Assembly: GCA_016293805.1 (NCBI GenBank)
Contig: JAEDDI010000013.1
Coordinates: 1-42,987, forward strand
Length of the DNA stretch: 42,987 nucleotides
Direction of reading: 5' to 3'
From: Bacillota bacterium
GTDB taxonomy: Bacteria; Bacillota; Clostridia; Peptostreptococcales; Anaerovoracaceae
Positions 7,765 through 15,378 of the stretch are shown here, one piece after another (within the stretch, counting starts at the first letter, position 1; each line of letters opens with the position of its first letter). Made by a program: the position numbers and the translations under genes. The notes beneath the pieces are model-generated. The model was not told where the DNA came from, did no database searches, and was given only the letters and a program-made list of their open reading frames with translations.

Positions 7765-9297
7765 ATGGAAGTAAAAGAAACACTTGTTAGAATTAAAAAT
7801 TTCAAATATATGCTGATAGCGGAGGGGGCAGCTGCCGGACTTCTGGCAGGATTTGCAGTTTCTGTATTCAGGCTTGGTATTAGCGGTGTGGAAATTCTCA
7901 GAGATAAACTTACAGAGAACGGTCTGTCTATTATATCTCTTGTCTTCTTCGCAGCCCTTTATCTTGTTACGCTCGCATGCCTTAAATTTGAGAACAACTG
8001 CTCAGGTTCAGGGATTCCGCATATCAAGGGAGAGCTTGAGGGAAGATTTCATGTTTCATGGATAAAAGTTCTTCCTGCCAAGATAATCGGCGGAATATGC
8101 GCAACAGGAGCAGGTCTTTCCGTAGGAAGAGAAGGTCCTTCGGTTCAGATAGGAGCAATGGCGGCGAAAGGATTTTCATCTCTTACAAACAGGCTGAGAA
8201 CAGAAGAAAGACTGCTGATCACAGCCGGGGCAGGTGCAGGACTTGCCGCTGCATTCAACGCACCTTTGGCAGGAGTAGTGTTCTCACTTGAAGAACTGCA
8301 TAAGAATCTTTCGCTTGAACTCATGCTCACATCAATGGCAGCATGTGTCACATCAGATTTCGTATCATCATACATATTCGGTCTTAACCCCGTATTCAGT
8401 GTTATCCCTCAGTCGGTTCTTCCTCTCAGAACATACTGGCTTCTTATCATATTCGGTATTATTCTCGGAGTATCCGGAGCTTTATATAATCTGAGTCTGA
8501 AGGAAATACAGAAGGCGTATAAGAAAATACCATTCACATGGATAAGGCTTCTCATTCCATTTGCCGCTGCAGCAGTTTTGTGCCGTACTTATCCGTATAT
8601 CCTTGGAGGAGGAAATCATATCGTTGATATGATAGCGGAAACACCCTGGACCGTATCAGCTCTGCTTGTTCTTCTTGCCGCCAAATTCATCTATTCGATG
8701 ATATCGTTTTGCAGCGGGACACCGGGCGGAATATTTCTTCCTCTCCTTGTTCTCGGAGCGGTAACAGGCGCCGCGTTCGCACAGCTGACAGGATATGCCG
8801 AATTCACCGACAATTTTATAATTCTGGGCATGGCAGGATATTTCACAGCCATAGTGCGTTCACCTATAACTGGCATAATACTCATATCCGAAATGACAGG
8901 AAGTCTTTCACATCTTCTTTCGCTTTCTCTTGTATGCCTTACTGCATACATAGTCGCAGATTTACTGGGTGCACGGCCTGTATACGACCAGCTGCTTGAT
9001 GCCATGACTGTTTCTGAACGCCCTGCACGGGACCGGAAGATAATAATCGAAAGCATGGTTGTGTGCGGTGCATTAATGGACAATAGACCCATCAGGGAGT
9101 TTTCTGCTCCGGAAGGTGTTCTAATCATATCAATTGACAGAAACGGCTCTGAAATCGTACCATCCGGAGATACAGTTCTCAAAGGCGGAGATGAGCTTCT
9201 CCTTCTGTGCAGTGAAAGCAGACTGAAAGAGACAAAAGACATACTGTTTCAAAAGTGTGAACAGGCAAAAGAATTCATTTCCGCGACACAAAAATAA
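7765..9297 (+). CDS. ClC-family chloride/proton antiporter with C-terminal RCK_C domain
   Basis: The start is placed at ATG 7765; an in-frame TTG seven codons earlier is possible. Neither has a clear ribosome-binding site. The 510-aa protein has the ClC core with the anion-pathway motifs GSGIP (81-85) and GREGP (121-125, gating Glu123), and Glu177 in SLEEL aligns with the proton-pathway glutamate of E. coli ClC-ec1. The tyrosine in GARPVYDQ matches the pore tyrosine. This suggests an H+-coupled exchanger, and GREGP argues against the fluoride-type subfamily. Residues from about 420 to 505 form a TrkA-C/RCK_C domain (FSAPEGVLIISIDRNGSEIVPSGDTVLKGGDELLLLC), which often senses nucleotides or ions. 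Possible roles are acid resistance or anion homeostasis. Confidence 0.92.
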   Translation: MEVKETLVRIKNFKYMLIAEGAAAGLLAGFAVSVFRLGISGVEILRDKLTENGLSIISLVFFAALYLVTLACLKFENNCSGSGIPHIKGELEGRFHVSWIKVLPAKIIGGICATGAGLSVGREGPSVQIGAMAAKGFSSLTNRLRTEERLLITAGAGAGLAAAFNAPLAGVVFSLEELHKNLSLELMLTSMAACVTSDFVSSYIFGLNPVFSVIPQSVLPLRTYWLLIIFGIILGVSGALYNLSLKEIQKAYKKIPFTWIRLLIPFAAAAVLCRTYPYILGGGNHIVDMIAETPWTVSALLVLLAAKFIYSMISFCSGTPGGIFLPLLVLGAVTGAAFAQLTGYAEFTDNFIILGMAGYFTAIVRSPITGIILISEMTGSLSHLLSLSLVCLTAYIVADLLGARPVYDQLLDAMTVSERPARDRKIIIESMVVCGALMDNRPIREFSAPEGVLIISIDRNGSEIVPSGDTVLKGGDELLLLCSESRLKETKDILFQKCEQAKEFISATQK

Positions 9298-9309
9298 CAT
9301 AATCAGGCA

Positions 9310-9315
9310 TATAAT
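9310..9315 (+). promoter_or_regulatory. TATAAT box upstream of htrA
   Basis: A perfect TATAAT lies 44 bp before the htrA start in the 62-bp gap after the ClC gene. A second TATAAT (9339-9344) is too close to the start codon to leave room for a leader. No convincing -35 accompanies either, so the call is tentative. Confidence 0.35.
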
Positions 9316-9359
9316 AGTAGTTAAAGGAAATATACATATATAATCAGAAAGGGTACATT

Positions 9360-10709
9360 ATGGATAACAATAATCACTACGAGAAGATGCCCGAAAAACC
9401 ATACTGGGGCACAGGGGCAAAAAAAACAGAAGAACAGGATAATCCCGCAGATGCTTCAGAGACCTATGAATTTGTTCAGTCGTACACTTCTTCCGAGGAG
9501 AAGTCAAAACATGCAGACATTTCACCGGAAAAACCTGCGAGAAAAAACAGATCAAGGGGTTTCCGAATAGTCGCATTTATTATAGGAATCGTCCTCATCG
9601 CAGGCGCTTTCGGATTTATTGGCGCAATGATTTACGATCACTTTTCAGGATCCGGCGGAGGAAACAATATATCAAGAAGCGATGGATATACTCTTGAAGA
9701 TGCAACAGGAACCAAGATGACAATAGCCGAAATCGCAGAAAAGAATGCTGACGCTGTTGTTGAAATAAGAACTGAATCTGTTGTTACCGATTCATGGATA
9801 GGCCAGTACGTTACAGAAGGTGCAGGGTCCGGAGTAATCATCGACAGCAGCGGATATATTATGACCAACTACCATGTTATAGAAGGTGCAAGTTCTGTAA
9901 AAGTAAAGCTTCACAACGGCGAAGAGTACAAGGCTGATATTATCGGCGGTGATGCTGCAAACGACGTTGCTGTCATCAGGATCAAGGCTAATGACCTTAC
10001 CGCTGTAACATATGGAAACAGTGATCAGCTTACAGTTGGAGAAATTGCTGTTGCAATAGGCAATCCGCTTGGAGAACTTGGCGGAACTGTAACATACGGA
10101 ATCATCAGTGCAACTGACAGAGAGGTTACAGTAGATGGACAGAAAATGACTCTTCTTCAGACAGACGCATCAATAAATCCCGGAAATTCAGGAGGAGGAC
10201 TGTTCAACGGATACGGTCAGCTTGTGGGGCTTGTATGCGCCAAGTCATCAGGGTCTGATGTTGAGGGTCTGGGTTTTGCAATTCCTGTAAATACCGCAGC
10301 GGAAATTGCTCAGAAGATTATCGACAAGGGCGGAGATGTTTCAACAGGCAAGGTAGGTGAAGCTGTTATAGGAATCAATGTGATTAATATAACAACTAAA
10401 GAGCAGATGCAGCAGTACGGACTTGATTCCAAGGGAGTATATATCACAGGAATAACAAGTTCAAATGCTCAGGAAGCCGGTCTTCAGATTGGAGACAGAA
10501 TCGTCAAATTTGAAAAGACAAAGATTTCAGATTTCGATGACCTGTCAGGTGCTCTTTCAAAGCATGCGCCGGGTGATGAAGTCAGCATAACAGTTGAACG
10601 TAACGGAAAAAACGTCACTGTCAAAGCAGTTTTAGCAAAGGCTTCATCCACTGAAAACAGCAGCGGAAACGATGGTGAAAACGGATATGGCCTGAATCCA
10701 TATCAGTAA
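9360..10709 (+). CDS. htrA: Membrane-anchored HtrA/DegP-like serine protease
   Basis: Quality-control protease on the outer face of the cytoplasmic membrane. The 449-aa protein has a charged cytoplasmic N-terminus (1-66), a single membrane anchor (about 68-92), a glycine-rich linker, a trypsin-like S1C domain, and one C-terminal PDZ domain (about 330-425). The catalytic triad is visible: His172 (TNYHVIEG), Asp202 (AANDVAVI) and Ser277 (NPGNSGGG). The asparagine/glycine-rich tail after the PDZ domain is of unknown use. A modest AGAAAGGG site precedes ATG 9360, and an intrinsic terminator follows the stop. Confidence 0.95.
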   Translation: MDNNNHYEKMPEKPYWGTGAKKTEEQDNPADASETYEFVQSYTSSEEKSKHADISPEKPARKNRSRGFRIVAFIIGIVLIAGAFGFIGAMIYDHFSGSGGGNNISRSDGYTLEDATGTKMTIAEIAEKNADAVVEIRTESVVTDSWIGQYVTEGAGSGVIIDSSGYIMTNYHVIEGASSVKVKLHNGEEYKADIIGGDAANDVAVIRIKANDLTAVTYGNSDQLTVGEIAVAIGNPLGELGGTVTYGIISATDREVTVDGQKMTLLQTDASINPGNSGGGLFNGYGQLVGLVCAKSSGSDVEGLGFAIPVNTAAEIAQKIIDKGGDVSTGKVGEAVIGINVINITTKEQMQQYGLDSKGVYITGITSSNAQEAGLQIGDRIVKFEKTKISDFDDLSGALSKHAPGDEVSITVERNGKNVTVKAVLAKASSTENSSGNDGENGYGLNPYQ

Positions 10710-10742
10710 CAGAGTGACAACCAGAGTAAAATACTATATATC

Positions 10743-10772
10743 AGAGGGGTGGCTTGACGCTCCTCTTTTTTT
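10743..10772 (+). terminator. Intrinsic terminator of htrA
   Basis: AGAGGGGTG (10743-10751) pairs with CGCTCCTCT (10758-10766), including G-T pairs, around a six-base loop, followed by seven or eight T. Confidence 0.8.
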
Positions 10773-10817
10773 CATGATAATGGCCTTCGCAGGGCTTTTC
10801 AGAAGTTTCTTTCACTG

Positions 10818-11108
10818 ATGGACGACCTGATTGTATTCCTTCGAGGATACCCGATTGCAAAAGCAATCGCACATACCTCTGAACTTGGACAGTTCTCAGG
10901 GATATGCCCTGCAGGAACGCTCGGAACACTGATTACTTTCTATCTTCCCCGTTTATCTTTCAATGGTTGTAATTATGGAATTGCCGCTCTGCCTTTCACC
11001 TTTATTCTTTCCGGAATCGTAACAGGCGCTGCTGCAGCAGCATTTTTTATCGCCAAGTTTCAAGGCGGTGTCCTTGCGTTTACAGTCGCTGCAATCTCAG
11101 AGAAATGA
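10818..11108 (+). CDS. Hypothetical small hydrophobic protein (96 aa)
   Basis: An open frame from ATG 10818 to a TGA that abuts the hydrogenase terminator. The product has about three hydrophobic stretches (residues 26-44, 52-75, 77-93), the last two rich in Ala and Gly. There is no convincing ribosome-binding site. A 14-codon ORF beginning ATG 10774 ends in a TGA that overlaps this start (TGATG), which might provide translational coupling or might indicate a decayed reading frame. The PAGTLGT segment is faintly reminiscent of the N-terminal loop of phosphatidylglycerophosphatase A, but the length and the rest do not fit, so no function is assigned. It could be a remnant of a longer gene. Confidence 0.4.
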   Translation: MDDLIVFLRGYPIAKAIAHTSELGQFSGICPAGTLGTLITFYLPRLSFNGCNYGIAALPFTFILSGIVTGAAAAAFFIAKFQGGVLAFTVAAISEK

Positions 11109-11130
11109 AAACGGCGCATTCGCGCCGTTA
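11108..11130 (-). terminator. Terminator of the hydrogenase operon
   Basis: AACGGCGC (11110-11117) pairs with GCGCCGTT (11122-11129) around a four-base loop, and TTTTCATTTC follows on the minus strand. It lies 14 nt after the hydA stop and touches the stop codon of the small ORF on the opposite strand. Confidence 0.7.
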
Positions 11131-11143
11131 TGCCATTGTCTCT

Positions 11144-12883
11144 CTATTTTTCAAGTTTGATTGTAAGATCCCAGTCTTCAAGTTCAGTGTGAAGAAGTTC
11201 ATGAGCTCTGTGACTGAGCGGCTTGTCAAGATATTCTGAATATGTCAGCTGAACTGCAGAGTTTTCATGTGAGAACCTTAAGTTGTTGATACTGTCCAGT
11301 CCGTAAAGAGCATCTGCTCTTCCTGCAGCCTTTTCCATCGCTTCTTCGAACGGCTGTCCTCCGCCGCCTACGCATCCTCCAGGACATGCCATTATTTCTA
11401 CGAAATCGTATTCAACATCACCTTTTCGTACTGCCTCAACAAGTTTTCTTGTATTTCCAAGTCCGCTTGCAACAGCAACCTTCAGTTCTGTTCCTGCAAG
11501 GTCAAATTTAGCTTCCTTCCATCCGTCCATACCTCTCACATCTCTGAATGTGTCAGGTGCCGGATTTTCTCCTGTTACAAGGAAATATGCAGAACGAAGC
11601 GCTGCCTCCATTACTCCTCCTGTTGCTCCAAAGATTACACCCGCACCGGAACCTTCACCGAATATTCCGTCAAACGGTGTATTTTCAAGATCTTCGGCAA
11701 CAATATTATCCGCCTTGATGAATCTTGCAAGTTCTCTTGTTGTAAGAACGATGTCAACATCTGATCCGAAGCCTGCATCATTGACCTGATCTACGCTTCT
11801 TTCCCATTTTTTGGCCGTGCAAGGCATGATTGAGATTGAGCATATCTTCGCAGGGTCAATTCCCAGATTCTTTGCAATGAATGTCTTGGACATTGCACCG
11901 AACATCTGCTGAGGAGACTTTGCAGTAGATAAATCCTTAATCATGTCAGGATACTGAGTCTTTGCAAATCGTACCCATCCCGGACAGCATGATGTGAACA
12001 TCGGCCATGTGTATCTGCCTCTGTTTGAAAGTCTCTGAAGAAATTCGCTTCCTTCTTCCATAATTGTAAGGTCAGCTGAATATGTTGTGTCAAACACATA
12101 ATCAACGCCTATCATCTTGAGCGCTCCAACCAGTTTGCCCATTGTATCATCGTCAGCCTTAAACCCCATTTCATCAGCCCAGGCCGTTCTGACAGCAGGT
12201 GCCACCTGAACCATTGTTACAACATCAGGATCTGCAAGAGCTCTTGCAAAATGATGTCTGTCGTCTCTTTCGCTCAGTGCTCCCACCGGACAGTGAGTGA
12301 TACACTGACCGCAAAGTGCGCAGTCTGTTCCTCTGAGCGTCATTCCCCTGGATGTCCCTATTGTTGTCCTGTAACCTGAACCTATAACATCCCAGATTCC
12401 AAGATCCTGAATCTTCTCACATGTCTGAACACATCTCATGCACTTGATACACTTGGATGCATCTCTTACGATAGGAATGTCTGTCTCCCATCTGTTGATT
12501 TCAGCTGTGTTTTTGAATTTGTTAACGAACAGTCCCATATCATTTGCAACTTCCCTGAGAGTGCAGTTTTCGCTTCTTACACACTCTGCGCAGTTAACAT
12601 TATGGTCTGAAAGAAGAAGCTTGGTATTGATTTTCCTTGCCTTTCTTACCTTGGCGGAGTTTGTCAGCACTGACATACCCTCTTCACAAGGTGTGTTGCA
12701 CGAAGTCGCAAGTTTTTCCTGCCCTTCTATTTCCACCACGCATACTCTGCATGCGCCTATTTCATTAATATCCTTAAGGAAGCAAAGATGAGGAATGTGG
12801 ATTCCTGTCTTCTTTGCAGCATCCATTATGGTGGTTCCCTTTTCAACGGATATTGCCTGACCGTTAATTGTAATGTTTACCAT
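11144..12883 (-). CDS. hydA: [FeFe] hydrogenase catalytic subunit (HydA/HndD type)
   Basis: Catalyses reversible H2 formation in the cytoplasm. The 579-aa protein contains, in order: a [2Fe-2S] domain (Cys34, 45, 48, 62), a His/Cys [4Fe-4S] site (His94, Cys98, 101, 107), two ferredoxin-type [4Fe-4S] clusters (Cys145/148/151/155 and 188/191/194/198), the H-cluster domain, and a C-terminal small-subunit-like segment. All three H-cluster signatures are intact: TSCCPGW (Cys299 proton-shuttle and Cys300), MPCTAKKWE (Cys355), and MACPGGCVGGGGQP (Cys500 and 504). It is therefore expected to be catalytic rather than sensory. The ATG lies 7 nt inside the end of the upstream diaphorase-like gene. This module order is that of trimeric bifurcating or NAD(P)-linked enzymes, but the partner is unusual. 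Confidence 0.97.
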   Translation of the reverse strand: MVNITINGQAISVEKGTTIMDAAKKTGIHIPHLCFLKDINEIGACRVCVVEIEGQEKLATSCNTPCEEGMSVLTNSAKVRKARKINTKLLLSDHNVNCAECVRSENCTLREVANDMGLFVNKFKNTAEINRWETDIPIVRDASKCIKCMRCVQTCEKIQDLGIWDVIGSGYRTTIGTSRGMTLRGTDCALCGQCITHCPVGALSERDDRHHFARALADPDVVTMVQVAPAVRTAWADEMGFKADDDTMGKLVGALKMIGVDYVFDTTYSADLTIMEEGSEFLQRLSNRGRYTWPMFTSCCPGWVRFAKTQYPDMIKDLSTAKSPQQMFGAMSKTFIAKNLGIDPAKICSISIMPCTAKKWERSVDQVNDAGFGSDVDIVLTTRELARFIKADNIVAEDLENTPFDGIFGEGSGAGVIFGATGGVMEAALRSAYFLVTGENPAPDTFRDVRGMDGWKEAKFDLAGTELKVAVASGLGNTRKLVEAVRKGDVEYDFVEIMACPGGCVGGGGQPFEEAMEKAAGRADALYGLDSINNLRFSHENSAVQLTYSEYLDKPLSHRAHELLHTELEDWDLTIKLEK

Positions 12884-14727
12884 CTTTCTGTCCTCCCTCC
12901 TCTGAACGAGCCGTAGCCGTGATAGTCACAGCGAAGGCATCTTGATGCTTCCTGCATTGCTTCTTCGAGGGTCATGCCCTGTTCAACTTCATCGAAGTCG
13001 TTTCCTCTCACCTTGGCGTATCTTTCCTTGAGTTCAACTCTTCCGCAAGGACGATAATCATCAGGTGAAGGATGAGGGATATCAACATCAACACTGATTT
13101 CATGATGGAATCCCAGATATTCGTCTATGTTTGCAGCGGCAACCTTGCCGGCAGCTATGGCTTTGATTACTGTAGCAGGACCTGTTACACAGTCTCCTCC
13201 CGAGTATATTCCGGAAAGAGCATCAACCTTAGCAGCGTTATCAGTCTTAATATTACCTCTGTATACAGGAATTCCGTATTCTTCAAAGAATGCGCTGTCT
13301 GTGGCCTGTCCGATTGCCGATATTATGATATCGCATGGAATCATTTCCTCAGGTTCATTGGCATCAACAGGTCTAGGTCTTCCGGATGAATCTGCTTCTC
13401 CTGCTATCTGAGGTTTAACCCATAAAGCTTCAACAAAGCCTTCCTTGCTTGTCTGAATTCTGGCAGGAGCCTTGAGCGTTATCAGGTTGCATCCTTCTGC
13501 AACAGATGCGTCAATTTCTTCAGGAAGTGCAGTCATATCCTGTTTTCTTCGTCTATATACAATATTTACATCAACTGCTCCAAGTCTCTTTGCAGTTCTT
13601 GCAACGTCCATTGCAACATTGCCTCCGCCGACTACAGCCACAGTCTTCCCTTCGAAATCAGGCATGTATTCGTCACCGATGCCTCTGAGCATCTCAACTG
13701 CAGGAACAACGCCCTTTGCAAATTCACCCTCTATTCCAAGGCTCTTGGCATTGTGGGATCCTATTGATATATATGCGGCATCATAATCTTCATGAAGCTT
13801 CTTTAAATCTTCAACCGATGAAACATCACTGTCCAGCTGAACTTCAACGCCAGTCGACAGTATTGCATCGATATCCCACTGCAGCCTCTCTCTAGGCAGT
13901 CTGTAGTTAGGAATACCATAGCGAAGCATTCCGCCAAGAGTTCCTCTTTTTTCAAACACAGTAACTTTGTGTCCCATAAGCGAAAGGAAATATGCCGCAG
14001 TCAGTCCTGAAGGGCCTCCGCCTATAACGGCAATCTTCTTTCCTGTAGCTTCCGCATTTTCCGGTACAGGAACATCTCCGCAGTTATCAACTGCAAATCT
14101 CTTAAGACCTCTGATGTTGATAGGTGTATCGATTAAATTTCGTCTGCATCTTGTCTCGCACGGATGCTCACATATGAGTGCACATACAGTAGGGAAAGGA
14201 TTGTCCCTGCGGATAAGTCTTACCGCGTCTTCATATCTGCCGTCCCTGATAAGTGCCACATATCCCGGAACGTCAACGCCTGCAGGACATTTTGCAACAC
14301 ACGGTACAGGCTGAGCAAGAGGATTTACGCTTTCTGCACATGTATGGTTTTCTATATGTGATATAATGTCCTCCCTGCATCCCTTGATGCCGCGAAGAAC
14401 CATATCTGCAGCTTCAAACCCTATTGCACAGTCAGCTGTCTCCTTTATGACTTTGGCTGTGCTTTCAAGCATGCTTAGCTGCTCCATTGACGACTCTGTA
14501 CTCATATCAAGAATATCATCGATTATTATTGAAAGCTGCTTAAGTCCCAGTCTGCACGGGACACATTTTCCGCAGCTCTGTGAATGGGCAATTCTTAAGA
14601 ATGAACCCATCAGTTCAGTTGGGCACTGTCCGGGAGGACTCGCTATTATACGACGCTCAAGGTCCTTGTAAAGGACATCAAGAGTCTTTCTGGCTGCATC
14701 CTCAGATGCCAGATGTAATCTGTTCAT
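12877..14727 (-). CDS. Fusion of NuoF-type 4Fe-4S domain with GltD-like NADPH/FAD oxidoreductase; hydrogenase partner
   Basis: The 616-aa protein starts with a domain related to the C-terminal NADH_4Fe-4S part of NuoF/HydB (SCGKCVPCRLG: Cys52, 55, 58; fourth ligand Cys100 in DCAIG), but the FMN/NADH-binding Rossmann part of NuoF is absent. From about residue 140 it is a GltD/NfnB-like module: an N-terminal cysteine-rich [4Fe-4S] domain (Cys143, 147, 182, 186, 190, 194), an FAD loop (VIGGGPSG, 235-241), a second dinucleotide fold (AVVGGGNVAMD) followed by YRRR, a pattern usual for NADPH use, and the C-terminal SGGDCVTGPATV FAD segment. A short tail carries CLRCDYHG. It overlaps hydA by 7 nt. 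Electron transfer between NAD(P)H and HydA is inferred; bifurcation with ferredoxin is possible. Confidence 0.9.
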   Translation of the reverse strand: MNRLHLASEDAARKTLDVLYKDLERRIIASPPGQCPTELMGSFLRIAHSQSCGKCVPCRLGLKQLSIIIDDILDMSTESSMEQLSMLESTAKVIKETADCAIGFEAADMVLRGIKGCREDIISHIENHTCAESVNPLAQPVPCVAKCPAGVDVPGYVALIRDGRYEDAVRLIRRDNPFPTVCALICEHPCETRCRRNLIDTPINIRGLKRFAVDNCGDVPVPENAEATGKKIAVIGGGPSGLTAAYFLSLMGHKVTVFEKRGTLGGMLRYGIPNYRLPRERLQWDIDAILSTGVEVQLDSDVSSVEDLKKLHEDYDAAYISIGSHNAKSLGIEGEFAKGVVPAVEMLRGIGDEYMPDFEGKTVAVVGGGNVAMDVARTAKRLGAVDVNIVYRRRKQDMTALPEEIDASVAEGCNLITLKAPARIQTSKEGFVEALWVKPQIAGEADSSGRPRPVDANEPEEMIPCDIIISAIGQATDSAFFEEYGIPVYRGNIKTDNAAKVDALSGIYSGGDCVTGPATVIKAIAAGKVAAANIDEYLGFHHEISVDVDIPHPSPDDYRPCGRVELKERYAKVRGNDFDEVEQGMTLEEAMQEASRCLRCDYHGYGSFRGGRTERW

Positions 14728-14778
14728 AATCTACTCCTTCAATATATTCTTTACTACTTTCTTGCCTTTGGTCACACA

Positions 14779-14794
14779 GTGTAACCAGTTACAC
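14779..14794. promoter_or_regulatory. Palindromic operator candidate at the hydrogenase promoter
   Basis: GTGTAAC-CA-GTTACAC is a perfect 7-2-7 inverted repeat. It begins about 8 bp downstream of the -10 box, so it would cover the transcription start and first bases of the leader, a typical repressor position. It does not match the TTGTTAA-N4-TTAACAA pattern I associate with Rex; the cognate regulator is unknown. Confidence 0.55.
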
Positions 14795-14802
14795 ACATGT
14801 AA

Positions 14803-14831
14803 ATTGTATCTTAATTAAAACATTATCGCAA
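14803..14831 (-). promoter_or_regulatory. Promoter of the hydrogenase operon
   Basis: -35 TTGCGA (14826-14831) and -10 TACAAT (14803-14808) are separated by 17 bp on the minus strand, about 75 bp before the GltD-fusion start codon. The rest of the gap up to 14978 holds only an A/T hairpin (14873-14888) and a 12-bp palindrome TCGCATATGCGA (14850-14861), with no gene I can support. Confidence 0.55.
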
Positions 14832-14978
14832 TAAAATAAGAGCAGTCCGTCGCATATGCGAAGAATTGCCCCATTTTTTACAAAAAATCCGTATCAAGTT
14901 GCTATTGAAAATACTAAATTCAGTACTAATGCAATCCGTAATCAGTATTGTCTATACTTCCGAATCATCCATTCACTC

Positions 14979-15374
14979 CTACCATTTTGTCCTGTCAGCT
15001 TCAGCACCCTGTTCCTCAAGCATGTCCGCTATACATTCAGCAAGTTCCTCGCATATGTCTTCGAATCTGCCCGAAAGGGCATCCTCCATGCTGTAGTATT
15101 CCTCAATGAGTTCCTCCCTTATTTCATCGAGAACCTCAATGTCATCTCTCCTGAAAACAAGAAAATCATAAATGCTCTCGGATGTGACCTCAAAATATAT
15201 CTCATCAGGATTCTGATCCATCCACTCTGCTGTTATATATACCTTTTCTCCGTTATCCTGCGCATCGGCCTGTGCAATGCACGAGCACATCTTCACCAGG
15301 GATTTTTTCTTTCTGTTTTCTACAAATGCCAATTTAATTCTTCCCTGTTCTCTTTCAGTCAGCTGCGTTTTCAT
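14979..15374 (-). CDS. Acidic hypothetical protein (131 aa)
   Basis: It lies 4 nt after the aldo/keto reductase stop and is likely the last gene of the niaR-reductase operon; a GGTG site and a further GGAGGAG in the reductase end precede the ATG. The N-terminal 45 residues are basic (KTQLTEREQGRIKLAFVENRKKKS) and carry a Cys-Ser-Cys; the remainder is strongly acidic (EVLDEIREELIEEYYSMEDALSGRFEDICEELAECIADMLEEQ) and probably helical. No transmembrane segment or known motif is seen. The family is not recognised. A long plus-strand frame over the same bases is rejected because it also runs through the conserved iron-sulfur part of the reductase gene. Confidence 0.6.
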   Translation of the reverse strand: MKTQLTEREQGRIKLAFVENRKKKSLVKMCSCIAQADAQDNGEKVYITAEWMDQNPDEIYFEVTSESIYDFLVFRRDDIEVLDEIREELIEEYYSMEDALSGRFEDICEELAECIADMLEEQGAEADRTKW

Positions 15375-15378
15375 ATAT

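Noticed and set aside
8691..9242. 183-codon minus-strand frame across the ClC gene
   Set aside because: Antisense shadow of the antiporter pore and RCK_C domain; Ser/Arg-rich low-information sequence.
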